Below are positions 1-12,248 of a stretch of DNA of 43,770 bases, in pieces. The notes beneath the pieces are model-generated. The model did no database searches. It saw only the letters and a program-made list of their open reading frames with translations, and was not told the origin of the DNA. Source of the stretch: Caulobacteraceae bacterium. GTDB taxonomy: Bacteria; Pseudomonadota; Alphaproteobacteria; Caulobacterales; Caulobacteraceae. The stretch spans positions 1 to 43,770 of the forward strand of contig CANJME010000021.1 in assembly GCA_947475875.1 (NCBI GenBank). The letters run 5' to 3'. The position numbers and the translations under genes were made by a program. How positions within the stretch are numbered: the first letter of the stretch is position 1; each line of letters begins with the position of its first letter.

Positions 1-270
1 GACGGCCTTGTCGACCGCACCTGGTTCGACCGCGCCGGCAACTTCCACGGCTATGACATGAGGGTCAAAGAAAAGTGGACCCCGATCAGCCCGTACCACA
101 TCCGTTACGAGGCCCAGATCACCGACCCCAACACCTTCACCCGCCCTTGGACCATGAGCATGATCCTCTACAAGCAGGTGAATGAAGACAACCGTCTGCA
201 GCAGTTCAAGTGCGTCGAGTTCGTGACCGAGCTGTTGTACGGACACCTGCGGCGTAACCCGCTGCCGTAG
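1..270 (+). CDS. C-terminal part of an uncharacterised protein, truncated by the window edge
   Basis: The reading frame is open from the first base and ends with TAG at 268-270, giving the last 89 residues of a protein whose start lies outside the window. The visible part is rich in aromatic and charged residues, with no membrane segment or known catalytic motif. From memory, it resembles a family of exported proteins of unknown function often found beside DUF6152 genes in Sphingomonadales, Caulobacterales and gamma-proteobacteria, with a C-terminal pattern of the type FTRPW...KCVEF..ELLYGHLR. The next gene is a DUF6152 protein, which fits. Function is unknown; the family resemblance is an inference. 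Confidence 0.75.
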   Translation, partial: DGLVDRTWFDRAGNFHGYDMRVKEKWTPISPYHIRYEAQITDPNTFTRPWTMSMILYKQVNEDNRLQQFKCVEFVTELLYGHLRRNPLP

Positions 271-276
271 GGAAAA

Positions 277-295
277 TTTGCAACACCGTTGCAAA
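277..295. repeat. Perfect 8-bp inverted repeat between the first two genes
   Basis: TTTGCAAC and GTTGCAAA are separated by ACC, directly after the stop codon of the upstream gene. No T-run follows on the plus strand, so it is not a standard intrinsic terminator. It may be an mRNA 3'-end hairpin or a protein-binding palindrome. The rest of the 128-base gap up to the next start shows nothing else clear apart from the ribosome-binding site at 384-390. Confidence 0.45.
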
Positions 296-398
296 ACAGA
301 CGGTGTAGCTTACGTAACTAGAAGGGCGAACTTGACTCGCGCTGCCATATTCAAAGAAACTGGCGGCAAGGGTGTTTAGGCGTAAAGGGAAACGCGAA

Positions 399-899
399 AT
401 GAAAACTGGTCTTCTCGTAGCCGCTGGCTTGAGCGCCATCGTGCTTGCCGGGGGCATCGTCGCCCAGCAAGCCTCGGCCCACCATGCCTTCCAGGCTGAA
501 TTTGACGGCGAATCGCCCGTCCTGCTGAAGGGCAAGGTCACGGGCGTTGAATGGGTGAACCCGCATACCTGGGTCCACCTGTCCGCCGATGACGGCAAGC
601 AATGGATGGTCGAGGGCGGCACGCCCAACACCCTTCTGCGCATGGGTCTCGACCGCAATATGCTCAAGGTCGGCACCGACATCATCGTCCGCGGCTACCA
701 AGCCAAGGACAAGCGCTGCCTGCCCAGCGCCATGGACCGCAAGGATACCTGCAAGGCCAACGGCCGTGACATCACCTTCACCAACGGCTGTAAGGTGTTC
801 ATGGGCTCGTCGGGCACCGGGGCCCCGCAAGACGGCGCTGATGGCGCGGAACTGAAGTCCGGCCAGAAACAAACCACACAGGCCAAGTGCGAACTGTAA
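399..899 (+). CDS. Secreted DUF6152 family protein
   Basis: A 166-residue protein with a clear Sec signal peptide (hydrophobic core at residues 5-20, cleavage probably after QASA near residue 26). The mature N terminus begins HHAFQAEFD, and the HHxFxxEFD pattern with a following GKVTGVEWVNPHTW segment is characteristic of DUF6152 proteins. These are small periplasmic beta-rich proteins of unknown role, often near quinoprotein dehydrogenases or related exported enzymes. The ATG at 399 is chosen because AAAGGGA sits about 8 bases upstream and the signal peptide begins there. A GTG at 372 in the same frame would add nine basic residues and is less likely. Several cysteines in the C-terminal half suggest disulfides. 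A strong terminator follows. The family call is fairly sure; the function is unknown. Confidence 0.85.
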   Translation: MKTGLLVAAGLSAIVLAGGIVAQQASAHHAFQAEFDGESPVLLKGKVTGVEWVNPHTWVHLSADDGKQWMVEGGTPNTLLRMGLDRNMLKVGTDIIVRGYQAKDKRCLPSAMDRKDTCKANGRDITFTNGCKVFMGSSGTGAPQDGADGAELKSGQKQTTQAKCEL

Positions 900-926
900 G
901 ACGTTCGACGCAAGTCTGAAGATTTG

Positions 927-960
927 GCCCGGCGACCTCAAGTCGCCGGGCTTTTTCTTT
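927..960 (+). terminator. Intrinsic terminator after the DUF6152 gene
   Basis: A perfect 10-bp stem (GCCCGGCGAC / GTCGCCGGGC, 927-936 and 942-951) with a five-base loop CTCAA is followed by TTTTTCTTT. It separates the DUF6152 unit from the TCA-cycle operon. Confidence 0.93.
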
Positions 961-995
961 GCCTGGATTCCGCCTCAATCAGCGCCCCGCGCACG

Positions 996-1024
996 TTGCG
1001 TCGGCCTTTGACGGCGCCTATAAC
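996..1024 (+). promoter_or_regulatory. Candidate housekeeping promoter of the suc operon
   Basis: TTGCGT (996-1001) and TATAAC (1019-1024) are separated by exactly 17 bases, about 48 bases upstream of sucC and just past the terminator of the previous unit. This fits the alphaproteobacterial sigma-73/70 consensus. It is inferred from sequence only. Confidence 0.45.
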
Positions 1025-1071
1025 CGCGCGGGCCTTCGCGGCCATTTCCTCATCTTAAGGCGCGCTCTTCC

Positions 1072-2274
<1,203 letters not shown>

Positions 2275-2365
2275 CGCGGCTTTTCCCGGTTTCCCTCACC
2301 AACCATGTGCGCTAAGCCGCTCGCGCTGCGGCGGCCGCGCCAAACCACCGAATGAATGGGGCTTC

Positions 2366-3244
2366 ATGTCCATCCTGATCGACAAGCACACCAAGGTCAT
2401 CTGCCAGGGCATCACCGGCGCCCAGGGGACCTTTCACTCCGAACAGTCCATCGCCTATGGGACGAAGATGGTCGGCGGCGTCACCCCCGGAAAGGGCGGC
2501 ACGACTCACATCGGCTTGCCGGTGTTCGACACCGTCGGCGAGGCCGTCCACGCGACCGGCGCCAACGCCTCGGTCATCTATGTGCCGCCTCCCTTCGCGG
2601 CCGATTCCATCCTGGAAGCCATCGACGCCGAAATCCCGCTGATCATCTGCATCACCGAGGGCATCCCGGTGGCCGACATGGTCAAGGTCAAGCGTTCGCT
2701 GTCGGGTTCAAAGTCGCGGCTGATCGGCCCGAACTGCCCGGGCGTGTTGACGCCCAACGAATGCAAGATCGGCATCATGCCCGGCAATATCTTCAAGAAG
2801 GGCTCGGTGGGCGTGGTCTCGCGCTCGGGCACCCTTACCTATGAAGCGGTGTTCCAGACCAGCCAGGTGGGCCTGGGACAAACCACCGCGGTGGGTATCG
2901 GCGGCGACCCGGTCAAGGGCACCGAATTCATCGATATCCTCGAGATGTTCCTGGCCGATCCGGCGACGGAATCGATCGTCATGATCGGCGAAATCGGCGG
3001 CTCGGCCGAAGAGGATGCGGCGGATTTCATTAAGCATTCCAAGATTAAGAAGCCCATGGTCGGTTTCATCGCCGGCCGCACCGCCCCTCCGGGCCGGCGT
3101 ATGGGCCATGCGGGCGCCATTATTTCGGGCGGCAAGGGCGGGGCGGAGGACAAGATCGCTGCAATGGAGGCCGCGGGCATCCGCGTTTCCCCATCGCCGG
3201 CGAAGCTTGGTGAAACGCTGGTAGAGGTGCTGAAAGGCGCCTGA
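2366..3244 (+). CDS. sucD: Succinyl-CoA ligase subunit alpha
   Basis: A 292-residue protein of typical SucD length. The N-terminal Rossmann-like CoA-binding domain has [14 protein letters not shown] near residue 16. The conserved segment [10 protein letters not shown] binds CoA/phosphate, and the active-site histidine that is phosphorylated lies in [11 protein letters not shown] near residue 248. It partners SucC in substrate-level phosphorylation of succinyl-CoA. The ATG at 2366 is preceded by a GGGG-type ribosome-binding site. It ends with TGA 75 bases before sucA. Confidence 0.98.
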   Translation: MSILIDKHTKVICQGITGAQGTFHSEQSIAYGTKMVGGVTPGKGGTTHIGLPVFDTVGEAVHATGANASVIYVPPPFAADSILEAIDAEIPLIICITEGIPVADMVKVKRSLSGSKSRLIGPNCPGVLTPNECKIGIMPGNIFKKGSVGVVSRSGTLTYEAVFQTSQVGLGQTTAVGIGGDPVKGTEFIDILEMFLADPATESIVMIGEIGGSAEEDAADFIKHSKIKKPMVGFIAGRTAPPGRRMGHAGAIISGGKGGAEDKIAAMEAAGIRVSPSPAKLGETLVEVLKGA

Positions 3245-3319
3245 TACCTATATACCGTTCGCGATTCGCCCCCAGCCGACCCACCAAGGCTCCGAGGCGC
3301 TTCGCCCAGGATAATTGCC

Positions 3320-6283
<2,964 letters not shown>

Positions 6284-6298
6284 AGAGACCTGACCGCT

Positions 6299-7555
6299 AT
6301 GACCGACATCATGACCCCCGCCCTGGGCGAATCCGTTTCCGAGGCGACGGTGGCCCGCTGGGCCAAGAAGGTCGGGGATCCCGTCAAGAAGGACGAGGTG
6401 TTGGTCGAACTTGATACGGACAAGGTGAGCCTGGAAGTCGCCGCGCCTTCCGACGGTGTGCTGGAATCCATCGACGCCGCCGAGGGCGCCACCATCACGC
6501 CCGGAACCGTGCTGGGCCGCGTGAGTTCAGGCGGCGGCAAGGCCGCAGCGGCATCCGCGCCAGCGCCCAAAGCCGAAGCCAAACCGGCGGCCGCTGCCCC
6601 CGCGCCCAAGGCAGAACCCGCACCCGCGCCCGCCCCCAAGGTGGAGGCCGGGGCCGAACCGGCCGCGCCGCCGGCCGACCTGCCGCTCAGCCCCGCCGCC
6701 GGGCGCGTGGTCAAGGAAGGCGGGCTCGATCCCGCCACCATCAGCGGCACCGGCAAGGATGGCCGCATCACCAAGGGCGACGCCCTCGCGGCCCTGGAAA
6801 CCCGCGCCAGCGCGCCGGCGCCCGCCCCGGCGCCCTCCGCTCCGCGCGAGGTGCACGAACTGGAAGAGCGGGTGCGCATGACGCGCCTTCGCCAGACCAT
6901 CGCCCGCCGCCTGAAGGAAGCCCAGAACAACGCCGCCATGCTGACCACCTTCAACGAGGCGGACATGAGCGGGGTGATGGCGCTGCGGAATGAATACAAG
7001 GACGCCTTCGAAAAGAAGCACGGCGTCAAACTTGGCTTCATGGCTTTCTTCGTAAAGGCCTGCGTGGCGGCGCTGAAAGCCGTGCCGGAGGTCAACGCCG
7101 AGATCGACGGGACCGACCTGATCTACAAGAACCATTATGACATCGGCGTCGCCGTCGGCTCCGAAAAGGGCCTGGTGGTCCCCGTGGTCCGCAGCGCCGA
7201 CCAGCTCTCCATGGCCGAGATCGAAAAGACCATCGGCGCGCTCGGCAAAAAGGCCCGCGACGGCGCGCTCGCCCTGGAAGACCTGCAGGGCGGCACTTTC
7301 ACCATCAGCAATGGCGGGATCTACGGCTCGATGATGTCGACCCCGATCCTCAACGCCCCGCAATCCGGCATCCTCGGCATGCACGCCATCAAGGAGCGCG
7401 CCGTGGTCATCGACGGCAAGATCGAGATCCGCCCGATCATGTATCTGGCGCTCTCCTACGACCACCGCGTCGTCGACGGCCAGGGCGCTGTGACCTTCCT
7501 GGTCAGGGTCAAGGAAGCCATCGAGGATCCGCAACGGCTGTTGCTCGACCTTTAG
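6299..7555 (+). CDS. sucB: Dihydrolipoyllysine-residue succinyltransferase (E2 of 2-oxoglutarate dehydrogenase)
   Basis: A 418-residue E2 core protein. The lipoyl domain occupies residues 1-77, with the lipoylated lysine at K42 in [12 protein letters not shown] long Ala/Pro/Lys linker follows (about 78-126), then the peripheral subunit-binding domain (about 128-166, [15 protein letters not shown]...[10 protein letters not shown]). The trimeric catalytic acyltransferase domain ends with [16 protein letters not shown], giving the catalytic His and Asp (HxxxDG). It transfers succinyl from E1 to CoA. The start is set by the conserved N terminus and by AAAGAGA upstream. The order sucA-sucB-(cytochrome)-lpd places all three enzymes of the complex together. 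Confidence 0.98.
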   Translation: MTDIMTPALGESVSEATVARWAKKVGDPVKKDEVLVELDTDKVSLEVAAPSDGVLESIDAAEGATITPGTVLGRVSSGGGKAAAASAPAPKAEAKPAAAAPAPKAEPAPAPAPKVEAGAEPAAPPADLPLSPAAGRVVKEGGLDPATISGTGKDGRITKGDALAALETRASAPAPAPAPSAPREVHELEERVRMTRLRQTIARRLKEAQNNAAMLTTFNEADMSGVMALRNEYKDAFEKKHGVKLGFMAFFVKACVAALKAVPEVNAEIDGTDLIYKNHYDIGVAVGSEKGLVVPVVRSADQLSMAEIEKTIGALGKKARDGALALEDLQGGTFTISNGGIYGSMMSTPILNAPQSGILGMHAIKERAVVIDGKIEIRPIMYLALSYDHRVVDGQGAVTFLVRVKEAIEDPQRLLLDL

Positions 7556-7561
7556 GCTGAC

Positions 7562-7990
7562 GTGGCCGGCACGACCAAATCCCGGCTGATCATCCTCGCG
7601 GGGATCGCCCTGCTCTCGGGGTCATCGTTGGCGGCGCTTGCGCAACCCGCCTCCCGCGACACGGGCTACGGCGTCTATCGCCAGTTCTGCGCCGGCTGCC
7701 ATGACAACGCGGCCTGGAACTACATGACCCTGCCGCAGATGCGCGAGATCGGCGAGCCCAGGCTGCGCCGCTCCATGTACGACGAGGGCGAGGAAGCCAT
7801 CCACTATTACGGCGACCGCATCCCCGAGGCGCGGATGGAGCTGTTGCTCAGCTATATCGGCCCGCACGCCGACAAGTCGCTGGACTGTGGCCCGCCGGGC
7901 GCGAACATGTCGCCGACGCCGCAGTGCCCGGACACCGGCGTGCCTATCGGCCCGCCACAACCGGCCAATCGGCCGATACCGGATCGATAG
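7562..7990 (+). CDS. Small exported c-type cytochrome-like protein
   Basis: A 142-residue protein starting with GTG, six bases after the sucB stop, with TAGG as a weak ribosome-binding site. Residues 1-28 form a Sec signal peptide (hydrophobic stretch, then LAALAQPA). A single heme-attachment motif CAGCH (residues 43-47) follows in YGVYRQFCAGCHDNAAWNYM, and a short helical region with several Met residues could supply the sixth ligand. The C-terminal 35 residues are Pro/Gly-rich with two more cysteines. This looks like a truncated single-heme cytochrome c with an unstructured tail, acting in the periplasm. Its place inside a cytoplasmic dehydrogenase operon is odd. No specific electron partner can be named. 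Confidence 0.7.
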   Translation: MAGTTKSRLIILAGIALLSGSSLAALAQPASRDTGYGVYRQFCAGCHDNAAWNYMTLPQMREIGEPRLRRSMYDEGEEAIHYYGDRIPEARMELLLSYIGPHADKSLDCGPPGANMSPTPQCPDTGVPIGPPQPANRPIPDR

Positions 7991-8062
7991 GGCTTGAAGA
8001 TCATCGACGGACGGCGTCAAGCGGACTAGACGAAGCGCCAGGAATCGGACGGAGCAACAGCC

Positions 8063-9445
8063 ATGGCCCAGTACGACGTCGTCATCATCGGGGCGGGTCC
8101 CGGCGGCTACAATTGCGCGATCCGCTGCGGCCAGCTGGGCCTGAAGACGGCCATCGTCGAGGGCGGACCGACCCTGGGCGGCACCTGCCTCAATGTTGGC
8201 TGCATGCCGTCCAAGGCGCTGCTGCACGCCTCCGAGATGTTCGAGCAGGCAAGCAAGGAGTTCGCTCATCTCGGCATCGAGGTTACCCCGAAGCTCAATC
8301 TCAAACAGATGCTCGCCCAGAAGGCCGAGAGCGTGACCGCGCTGACCAAGGGCGTCGAGTTTCTGATGAAGAAGAACAAGGTCGACTGGCTCAAGGGCTG
8401 GGGCGTCATCGCCGGCCCCGGCAAGGTCAGGGTCGGCGACGAGACCCACGACGCCAAAAACATCATCATCGCCACCGGCTCGGAGCCCACACCCCTGCCC
8501 GGCGTTACGGTCGACAACAAACGCGTTCTCGATTCCACCGGGGCCCTGTCGATCCCCGAGGTTCCCAAATCCATGGTCGTCATCGGCGCGGGCATCATCG
8601 GTCTGGAACTGGGCTCGGTCTGGCGCCGCCTGGGCGCCGAAGTCACCGTCGTCGAGTTCCTGCCGCGCATCACCCCGGGTATGGACGAGGAAGTCGCCAA
8701 GACCTTTCAGCGCACCCTGACCAAACAGGGAATGAGCTTCAAACTGGGATCCAAAGTCACCGGCGCCAAGGCATCGGCCAAAGGCGTCGAAGTCACGGTC
8801 GAACCTGTCGCCGGTGGCGCGGTTGAAACCCTCAAAGCCGACTACGTCCTCGTCGCCATCGGCCGGCGGCCTTACACCAACGGTCTGGGCCTGGAGAGCG
8901 TCGGTATCGCGCTGGACAAGCGCGGCTTCGTGCCCAACGACCACGGCAAGACCACCGCCGCCGGCGTCTGGGTGGTGGGCGATGCGACCACCGGCGTCAT
9001 GCTGGCCCACAAGGCCGAGGAAGAGGGCGTGGCCGTGGCCGAGCTGATCGCGGGCAAGGCTGGCCACGTGAACTACGGGGTGATCCCGTCGGTGGTCTAC
9101 TCCAGCCCCGAGGTCGCCTGGGTCGGCAAGACCGAGGATGACCTCAAGGTCGAGGGCGTCGCCTACAAGGCCGGCAAGTTCCCGTTCAGCGCCAACAGCC
9201 GGGCCAAGATCAATCACGAGACCGAGGGGTTTGTTAAAATCCTCGCCGACGCCAAGACCGACCGCATCCTGGGCGCCCACATCATCGGACCCCAGGCCTC
9301 TGAAATGATCGGCGAATACTGCGTGGCGATGGAATTCTCGGCGGCCTCGGAAGACATCGCCCGCACCTGCCACCCGCACCCGACCCGCTCCGAAGCCCTG
9401 CGCCAGGCCGCCATGGCCGTCGAGGGCTGGGCCATGCAGGCCTGA
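8063..9445 (+). CDS. lpdA: Dihydrolipoyl dehydrogenase (E3)
   Basis: A 460-residue flavoprotein disulfide reductase that reoxidises the dihydrolipoyl arm of E2 with NAD+. FAD is bound by [15 protein letters not shown] at residues 7-21. The redox-active cysteine pair lies in [16 protein letters not shown] near residues 38-53. The NAD domain has [17 protein letters not shown]. The C-terminal dimerisation domain ends with [11 protein letters not shown], which carries the catalytic His-Glu pair used across the dimer. All key residues are present and the length is normal. It lies 72 bases downstream of the cytochrome-like gene. Confidence 0.97.
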   Translation: MAQYDVVIIGAGPGGYNCAIRCGQLGLKTAIVEGGPTLGGTCLNVGCMPSKALLHASEMFEQASKEFAHLGIEVTPKLNLKQMLAQKAESVTALTKGVEFLMKKNKVDWLKGWGVIAGPGKVRVGDETHDAKNIIIATGSEPTPLPGVTVDNKRVLDSTGALSIPEVPKSMVVIGAGIIGLELGSVWRRLGAEVTVVEFLPRITPGMDEEVAKTFQRTLTKQGMSFKLGSKVTGAKASAKGVEVTVEPVAGGAVETLKADYVLVAIGRRPYTNGLGLESVGIALDKRGFVPNDHGKTTAAGVWVVGDATTGVMLAHKAEEEGVAVAELIAGKAGHVNYGVIPSVVYSSPEVAWVGKTEDDLKVEGVAYKAGKFPFSANSRAKINHETEGFVKILADAKTDRILGAHIIGPQASEMIGEYCVAMEFSAASEDIARTCHPHPTRSEALRQAAMAVEGWAMQA

Positions 9446-9446
9446 C

Positions 9447-9890
9447 CTGATCGAGATCCGGCGAGCGCGCGAGGACGAGCTGGCAGTCTGCGCCGCGCTC
9501 TACGACCGCGTGTGCCGTGAGGTCTTCACCTGGCAACCCGACCTCGACCGCCGGGGCCATTTCCTCGCCGAAGCCATGGAAGAAGAGGTCCACGTGGCCG
9601 TCGTCGATGGCCGCATCGCAGGCCTGGCCAGTTTCTATCGCCCGGATAACTTCCTGCACTCGCTCTACGTTGAGAAGGACTCGCGCGGCCAGGGCGCGGG
9701 CCTTGCTTTGCTCAAACACGTCCGGCAGGCCGCCGACGGTCCGGTTTCGCTCAAGGTGCAAAAACTCAACTTCGCGGCCATCGCTTTCTACCGCTCGCAA
9801 GGGATGACGGTCTTCGGCGAGGGCGATCTCGAAGCCCCGGGCGGCGGTTGGTTCCGGATGCAGGACGCTGATCGATTACTTATGAAATGA
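9447..9890 (+). CDS. GNAT family N-acetyltransferase, probable CTG start
   Basis: From CTG at 9447 the frame encodes 147 residues beginning (M)IEIRRAREDELAVCAALYDRV, a typical GNAT first strand and helix. The acetyl-CoA loop follows as LYVEKDSRGQGAGLALLKHV (motif A, RGQGAG), then a C-terminal KVQKLNFAAIAFYRSQGM segment. The next conventional start, GTG at 9510, would delete the first strand and helix. No ATG, GTG or TTG lies in frame between the lpdA stop and 9510. AGG at 9438-9440 is six bases before the CTG, and the gene begins one base after the lpdA stop, suggesting coupling. The substrate is unknown. The family is clear; the CTG start is an inference. Confidence 0.8.
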   Translation: MIEIRRAREDELAVCAALYDRVCREVFTWQPDLDRRGHFLAEAMEEEVHVAVVDGRIAGLASFYRPDNFLHSLYVEKDSRGQGAGLALLKHVRQAADGPVSLKVQKLNFAAIAFYRSQGMTVFGEGDLEAPGGGWFRMQDADRLLMK

Positions 9891-9941
9891 CATCGGCTTG
9901 AAATACGGGTAAGATATGGCCTTCAACAAGGAGAGCACACC

Positions 9942-10523
9942 ATGTTGATCCTCGCCCTGCTGCTGGCCCAGGCCACACCGCTGGTCTCCTCTGGAACCAA
10001 TCTTGGATCGAACGCGCCAGACGCCGCCGCGCCAACCCAGCAGGCTGCCAACCCCGTTCACGCCTGCAGCATGGCCCCGCAAACCGCCGGCGCCGACATT
10101 CCGCCGCCTCATATCGTGACGACCCCCGCCGCGGCGCAGGTGGACGGCGCGCCGGCCAGACAAAACCTGCTGCTGACGCCATCGAGCGTCCCCATGCTCA
10201 TCCTCATGGACGGCGTTCGGCAGCCGGACGGAGCAACAACGCCGGCCGCCAGGGGCGCTACCGTCGAAGCCGACGCCGTGGCGCGGGACATCATCGCCCA
10301 GCGCATCGCGCGGGACGCCGTCGCCCAGCTCCTGCAACGCTCGCCTCTGACGCCGGACCTGCTCTGGCGCCGCGGCGAAAACCCGGACGAAAGGCTCTAT
10401 GCCCCGGTGCTGAGAACCGTTGGCGGCTGCGAGATCTCGACGCCGATTTCCGGCAACCTCACGCCGCAGATTATCGCTCCGGCGCGGCCTGAGCCCGCGG
10501 GTGCGCCGCCGAATAGGAACTGA
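9942..10523 (+). CDS. Hypothetical secreted protein
   Basis: A 193-residue protein with a strong ribosome-binding site (AAGGAGAG) about 8 bases before the ATG. The N terminus (MLILALLLAQA) is a short hydrophobic signal-like segment, followed by an Ala/Pro/Gln-rich, probably disordered stretch to about residue 70. A helical segment comes later (about 105-140), and there are two cysteines in total. No family was recognised. The last 53 bases overlap the 3' end of convergent xerC. The ribosome-binding site and signal-like start favour it over the longer, Arg-rich antisense frame in the same place. Its function is unknown. Confidence 0.6.
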   Translation: MLILALLLAQATPLVSSGTNLGSNAPDAAAPTQQAANPVHACSMAPQTAGADIPPPHIVTTPAAAQVDGAPARQNLLLTPSSVPMLILMDGVRQPDGATTPAARGATVEADAVARDIIAQRIARDAVAQLLQRSPLTPDLLWRRGENPDERLYAPVLRTVGGCEISTPISGNLTPQIIAPARPEPAGAPPNRN

Positions 10524-11406
10524 GCAAAGCCGCCGCATCGACATCGGCATAGCGCTGGGTGGTCGAGAGCGAGGCGTGGCCCAGCAATTCCTGGATGGAC
10601 CTGAGGTCCGCGCCCGCGCCCAAAAGGTGCGTGGCGAACGAATGTCTCAAGGCGTGAGGCGTGGCTGAGGCCGGCAGTCCCAGCCGCCCGCGCAACAATT
10701 GCACCATCGCCTGGGCATGACGCGGGCTGTAGGGCCCGCCGCGCCGGGCGCGAAACAGCGGAACGGCCGGCGAAAGCGTAAAAGGCTGGGCGTCCAGATA
10801 GAGTCCGATCGCCGCATTCACGGCTGGCAGCACCGGAACGACCCGCGTCTTGCCGCCCTTGCCGGTCACCCGGATCGAGGCGCCCATGGGAACATCGCCC
10901 CGGCTGATCGCCAGGGCCTCGGAGATCCGCAGGCCGCAGCCGTAGAGCAAGGTCAGCAACGCCTGGTCGCGGGCCACTTCCCAGCCCTCGCGGTCGGCAT
11001 CCAGGCCCGGCTCGGCGATCAGGCCGCGCGCCTGGTCCTCGGTGACCGGACGGGGCACGCCCGGCAGCACCCGCGGGCCCCGCACCAGGGCGATCTGCGC
11101 ATTTGGAATGGAAAGACGGCGATCGAGAAACCTGTGGAAACTGCGCACCGCTGACAGGCTCTGGCTGATCGAGCGCGGCGCCAGCGGATGCTCACCCTTG
11201 CGGCGTGAGGCCAGCCAGGCGCGCAGCTCGGCCGCCCGCACCGTGCCCAGATCGTCCGCGCTCAGCGGCCCGCCGCGATAGTCCTGCAGGAAAAGGATGT
11301 AGCGGCGCACCGCATCGCCATAGGCCTCCAGCGTACGCGGCGAAGACCGGCGCTCGTTGGCGAGGTATTCCAGCCAGTTGGAAAGTGCGTCTAGAGCGGA
11401 AGCCAT
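10471..11406 (-). CDS. xerC: Tyrosine recombinase XerC
   Basis: A 311-residue site-specific recombinase of usual Xer length. The N-terminal SAM-like DNA-binding domain (residues 1-100) contains NERRSSPRTLEAY. The catalytic domain carries the first catalytic Arg in LLYGCGLRISEAL, the Lys in TGKGGKTRVVP, HxxR in HALRHSFATHLL, the second His in LLGHASLSTTQRY, and the nucleophilic Tyr in that last motif. With XerD it resolves chromosome dimers at dif. It lies downstream of DUF484 and transaldolase on the same strand, but a palindromic element separates it from DUF484. Its 3' end overlaps the convergent hypothetical gene by 53 bases. Confidence 0.95.
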   Translation of the reverse strand: MASALDALSNWLEYLANERRSSPRTLEAYGDAVRRYILFLQDYRGGPLSADDLGTVRAAELRAWLASRRKGEHPLAPRSISQSLSAVRSFHRFLDRRLSIPNAQIALVRGPRVLPGVPRPVTEDQARGLIAEPGLDADREGWEVARDQALLTLLYGCGLRISEALAISRGDVPMGASIRVTGKGGKTRVVPVLPAVNAAIGLYLDAQPFTLSPAVPLFRARRGGPYSPRHAQAMVQLLRGRLGLPASATPHALRHSFATHLLGAGADLRSIQELLGHASLSTTQRYADVDAAALLSSYSAAHPRAQAAPER

Positions 11407-11415
11407 TACCTATTT

Positions 11416-11529
11416 CCCTCCCACTTGTCGGGAGGGTGGCTCGTCGCGACCCGACGAGACGGGTGGGCGAATCGGCGAGTTGCCCGCCCTGGTTGCTTCG
11501 CAACCTGTCCCTCCCGACAAGCGGGAGGG
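11416..11529. repeat. Cruciform-type palindromic element between xerC and DUF484
   Basis: The 21-base outer arms (11416-11436 and 11509-11529) are inverted copies with one mismatch, and each arm is itself a hairpin (CCCTCCC / GGGAGGG). Three smaller hairpins lie inside: TCGTCG/CGACGA, GGGTGGGC/GCCCGCCC-type, and GGTTGC-TTC-GCAACC. The element fills the gap between the two genes and encodes nothing. It resembles the dispersed intergenic palindromic elements (REP/MITE-like) common in Caulobacterales genomes, as far as I recall them. Confidence 0.75.
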
Positions 11530-11534
11530 AGGGT

Positions 11535-12230
11535 TCAAGGCGCCGGCCATCGCTCGGCTGTCCGCTCCACCACACGGGCCAGGAAGGCCACCAGTTCGGC
11601 TCCCATGTCGGCGGTGAAGCCCTTCTTCTCGGGCGAGCCGAACGCCAGCACGCCCTGGCGCGCGGGGTTCCACATCGCCACCCGCACCATGGCGACGCTG
11701 CGCACCGCCTCGGCCTGTTGCGAGAACAAGAGTTCAAGGTGCGGGCTCTGGCCCATGCGCGACAGGCCCTCGGTCCCAAGCAGCTCGTCGGTGAAGCCCG
11801 GCGCCAGCTCGCGCCAGCCGGCCGGTGTGCCGCCCGGCCCTTCGATGGCCATCACCGCGCTGGCCAGACCAAACCGCAGCTGCGCGATTTCCTCCAGCCG
11901 GCGGGCCAGATCGGAATTATTGCGCGACTCCAGAATATCGACCACGGCCGCATGCGCCTGGGCCTGGGCGGCGAAATTCGCCCGCGCGGTCACCTCCAGC
12001 TGCACCCGGGCCTGTTTTTCCCGCACCTTGGCCTGGCTAAGGCGCGCCAGGGCCGCCGGTCCGAAATCGACGACATTCTCGGTGCGCAGCCGCAGATCAA
12101 GCTCGGCCAGCAGGGCCGGGTCCTCGCGGATCAGCTCGGGGTTCTGGCGCAGAAAGCCCGACACCACCTGCCAATCGCGGTCGAGCTCGGTCTCGACGGA
12201 CCTTGATCTCTTTGCGCCCGCCTCACCCAT
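11535..12230 (-). CDS. DUF484 family protein
   Basis: A 231-residue protein with VVSGFLRQNPELIREDPALLAELDLR near residue 22, the signature start of DUF484. A coiled-coil segment (about 65-100, rich in Arg, Gln and Ala) and a GAF-like C-terminal domain follow (MWNPARQGVLAFGSPEKKGFTADMGAELVAFLARVVERTAERW). DUF484 genes are usually found beside xerC, as here, but their biochemical role is not established. A small-molecule-sensing role for the GAF-like part is an inference. The ATG is chosen at 12230, 18 bases after the transaldolase stop, so the two are probably co-transcribed. Confidence 0.88.
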   Translation of the reverse strand: MGEAGAKRSRSVETELDRDWQVVSGFLRQNPELIREDPALLAELDLRLRTENVVDFGPAALARLSQAKVREKQARVQLEVTARANFAAQAQAHAAVVDILESRNNSDLARRLEEIAQLRFGLASAVMAIEGPGGTPAGWRELAPGFTDELLGTEGLSRMGQSPHLELLFSQQAEAVRSVAMVRVAMWNPARQGVLAFGSPEKKGFTADMGAELVAFLARVVERTAERWPAP

Positions 12231-12248
12231 CGCTCGCCCCCAAACCTT

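Noticed and set aside
2275-2365. Gap between sucC and sucD examined for a terminator or separate promoter
   Set aside because: No stem with a T-run and no convincing -35/-10 pair; treated as an ordinary intra-operon spacer.
7622-9379. 585-codon open frame on the minus strand over the cytochrome-like gene and lpdA
   Set aside because: Long antisense frames are common in high-GC DNA; the plus-strand proteins have clear motifs, while this one is Asp/Gly/Leu-rich with none.
9876-10550. Minus-strand open frame opposite the 193-residue hypothetical gene
   Set aside because: It is Arg-rich, without a ribosome-binding site, overlaps xerC in another frame and has no recognisable features; the plus-strand frame has a strong ribosome-binding site and signal-like N terminus.
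11416-11529. Considered as a tRNA-like or small RNA gene because of its cloverleaf-like pairing
   Set aside because: No conserved tRNA bases (no TTCGANNC loop, no anticodon arm of proper size), and the arms are repeats of one another as in palindromic elements.
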